Positions 5,898-7,305 of a DNA stretch of 7,305 nt are shown here, in pieces. The notes below the pieces were generated by a model, which was not told the origin of the DNA, ran no database searches, and was given only the letters and a program-made list of their open reading frames with translations. Both the position numbers and the translations under genes were made by a program. This stretch comes from Candidatus Omnitrophota bacterium (GTDB taxonomy: Bacteria > Verrucomicrobiota > Verrucomicrobiia > Limisphaerales > UBA1319). The stretch covers positions 1 to 7,305 of the forward strand of contig JAMCZD010000351.1 in NCBI GenBank assembly GCA_023473405.1. The letters are read 5' to 3'. Position 1 is the stretch's first letter. Each line of letters begins with the position of its first letter.

Positions 5898-7235
5898 CTA
5901 AAGAGTCCAGCCCTGGCGGTATGGCGGGCAGAGGAAAGGGGCGGCTTCGGGGACGTTGGTGATCTTGGCGTTTTGCGCGTCCCATTCGATTCGTTTGCCG
6001 GTGCGCAAAGCGACATTCCCCAGAAGAACCAAGTCCGTGAGCGGCCCGGCATAATCAAAGTTGCAGCCGGCCGGCTTTCCGCCTTTGCAGGCCTCGAGCC
6101 ATTCCCGGTAATGCCCGATCGATCGAGGCTGGGTTTGGGGAGGCGTTTTGAAATCCTTCATGGCGGACTCGGGGACGAGCCGAGGCGCGGCGCCGACTGG
6201 GATAAGAATCTTGCCTTTCTCCCCCACCAACAAGGCGCAGTTGACGGGCATTTTCTGCCCGGCCGGCAGTTCGAGAAGGTCCGGCTCCGGCTGCCGTCCG
6301 CCGTCATACCAGGTCAACTTCAGCGGAGGATGCGGCGGCCGGGCGGGAAAAGAGTAACGAATGATGGACCATTTGGGGGCGGTTTCAGGGTTAACCCCGG
6401 AAGACTCAGCCTCGATGGCTGATGGATTACGAAGGTTGAGCACCCAGAACGGGGCATCCAGGATATGGCAGCCCATGTCACCAAGGGCGCCGGAGCCGAA
6501 GTCCCACCAACCGCGCCATTTGACCGGTTCGTAGGCGGGGTTATAGGGCCGCACGGGGGCGGGTCCGAGCCACAGGTCCCAATTCAAGTATTCGGGAAGC
6601 GCCGGGGTGTCCGGTGGGCGCTCGAGGCCTTGGGGCCAAAGTGGGCGGTCGGTCCAGGCATGCACCTCATGGACGGGACCGATGACACCGGCTTCGACCC
6701 ATTCAACCAAGTCGCGGTAGCCATCGGCGGCATGGGCTGAAACACCCATTTGGGTGGCCACCTTGTGGTCGCGAGCCGCCTGGACGACAACGCCATTTTC
6801 ATGGATGCTATGGGTAAGAGGCTGTTCGCTGTAAACATGCTTTCCCAACCGCATGGCCAGAAGAGTGACCACGGCATGCGTATGATCGGCGGTGCTGATG
6901 ACGACCGCTTCGATGTCCTTTTGTTCGAGCAGCTTGCGGAAATCCTGGTAGACCTTGGCGCCGGGAAACTGCTGGGCTGCGGCGGCCAGGTTTTTGGCAT
7001 TAACGTCGCACAGTGCCACGATGTTCTCCCTGGCAAGCTCCTTCAGATTCGCCGCGCCCTGCCCGCCGGTGGCGATAAAGCCCAGATTCAGCTTCTGGCC
7101 GGCAATCCGGCTCTGGGCTCGCGCCAAGCCGGACACCGCCCCTACCCCGACGGCGCAGGCTGAATATCGCAGGAACCGGCGCCGCGACAAGGGGGCAAAC
7201 CCTGCCGAAGTCTTTAAACCCAATGGTTTACTCAT
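5898..7235 (-). CDS. Tat-exported Gfo/Idh/MocA-family oxidoreductase
   Basis: From the ATG at 7235 the protein has 445 residues. A twin-arginine signal SRRRFL at 17-22, a hydrophobic stretch, and ARA before Q41 as a likely signal-peptidase site indicate folded export with bound cofactor. The N-terminal Rossmann domain begins LNLGFIATGGQGAANL (about 50-64), with acidic D77 in ALCDVN. The usual EKP motif reads EQP at 137-139 (YSEQPLTHS). The C-terminal domain has GALGDMGCHILD, giving the conserved D253 and H257, and the protein ends in PPYRQGWTL, typical of the large Tat-signal Gfo/Idh group in Verrucomicrobiota and Planctomycetota. Relatives oxidise, reduce or epimerise sugars, sometimes as glycosidases using tightly bound NAD. 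The substrate is not evident. The frame opens earlier at a TTG at 7262, but that would overlap the tail of an upstream frame; the ATG gives a normal Tat leader, with AGG about 9 nt upstream. The prepilin-like gene starts 87 nt downstream. Confidence 0.9.
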   Translation of the reverse strand: MSKPLGLKTSAGFAPLSRRRFLRYSACAVGVGAVSGLARAQSRIAGQKLNLGFIATGGQGAANLKELARENIVALCDVNAKNLAAAAQQFPGAKVYQDFRKLLEQKDIEAVVISTADHTHAVVTLLAMRLGKHVYSEQPLTHSIHENGVVVQAARDHKVATQMGVSAHAADGYRDLVEWVEAGVIGPVHEVHAWTDRPLWPQGLERPPDTPALPEYLNWDLWLGPAPVRPYNPAYEPVKWRGWWDFGSGALGDMGCHILDAPFWVLNLRNPSAIEAESSGVNPETAPKWSIIRYSFPARPPHPPLKLTWYDGGRQPEPDLLELPAGQKMPVNCALLVGEKGKILIPVGAAPRLVPESAMKDFKTPPQTQPRSIGHYREWLEACKGGKPAGCNFDYAGPLTDLVLLGNVALRTGKRIEWDAQNAKITNVPEAAPFLCPPYRQGWTL

Positions 7236-7245
7236 ACCCTTATGC

Positions 7246-7305
7246 CTACTTAGACGGCGCAATTAGCTCAAGTATTTTCTGCGCCACCCTGCCCGGCAAC
7301 GGCTT
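7246..7305 (-). CDS. Probable C-terminal end of an upstream gene (partial)
   Basis: On the minus strand one frame is open from the right edge to a TAG at 7248-7246 and reads KPLPGRVAQKILELIAPSK, an amphipathic helix-like tail. The other two frames stop sooner. The stop lies 10 nt before the ATG of the Gfo/Idh gene, the spacing expected for neighbours in an operon. Nineteen residues are too few to name a family; it could also be chance. Confidence 0.35.
   Translation of the reverse strand, partial: KPLPGRVAQKILELIAPSK

Noticed and set aside
1..7305. CRISPR array, tRNA, rRNA, transposase or phage genes
   Set aside because: No regularly spaced repeats, tRNA-like cloverleaf, rRNA stretch or mobile-element protein motif was seen on either strand.

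Overview
The window looks like a chromosomal segment from a member of the Verrucomicrobiota, most likely the Pedosphaera/Limisphaerales side of the phylum. The reasons are a prepilin-like protein with FTLIELLVVIAIIAIL, LTDPRYAL, KCPAD and H-X9-DG motifs, a Tat-exported Gfo/Idh/MocA oxidoreductase ending in PPYRQGWTL, moderately high GC, several non-ATG starts and mostly weak Shine-Dalgarno sequences. This placement is inference from protein style; there is no rRNA or marker gene here.

Layout. Bases 1-1685 (+ strand) hold the 3' part of a radical SAM/SPASM-type protein fused in one frame to a class I SAM-dependent methyltransferase; its start lies before the window. A convergent gap of 137 bp (1686-1822) holds a small inverted-repeat element. 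Everything from 1823 to the right edge is on the minus strand. In transcription order it is: the probable tail of an unidentified gene (7305-7246), the Tat-signal Gfo/Idh/MocA oxidoreductase (7235-5898), an H-X9-DG prepilin-like protein (5810-4971), an SDR-family oxidoreductase (4848-4063), an M24 (Xaa-Pro peptidase/creatinase-like) protein (4060-2879) and a RhaT-family sugar/proton symporter (2869-1823). The last three are separated by only 2 and 9 nt and almost certainly form an operon. A sigma70-like promoter sits directly against the SDR start codon and may give a leaderless mRNA.

How the genes may work together. SDR plus RhaT-type permease suggests uptake and oxidation of a deoxysugar or related small molecule, with the M24 protein hydrolysing or otherwise processing an associated compound. 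The substrate cannot be read from the sequence, and no rhamnose isomerase, kinase or aldolase is present in the window. The Gfo/Idh/MocA protein upstream is exported and probably acts on carbohydrate in the periplasm.

Most unusual structure. A perfect 26-bp inverted repeat has one copy inside the prepilin-like gene (5474-5499, coding LTDPRYAL) and the other downstream of its stop codon (4911-4936). It could fold the mRNA or delimit an invertible 537-bp segment. Two enzymes also carry substitutions at normally conserved positions: Glu for the first Asp metal ligand in the M24 protein, and Gln for Lys in the EKP motif of the Gfo/Idh protein.
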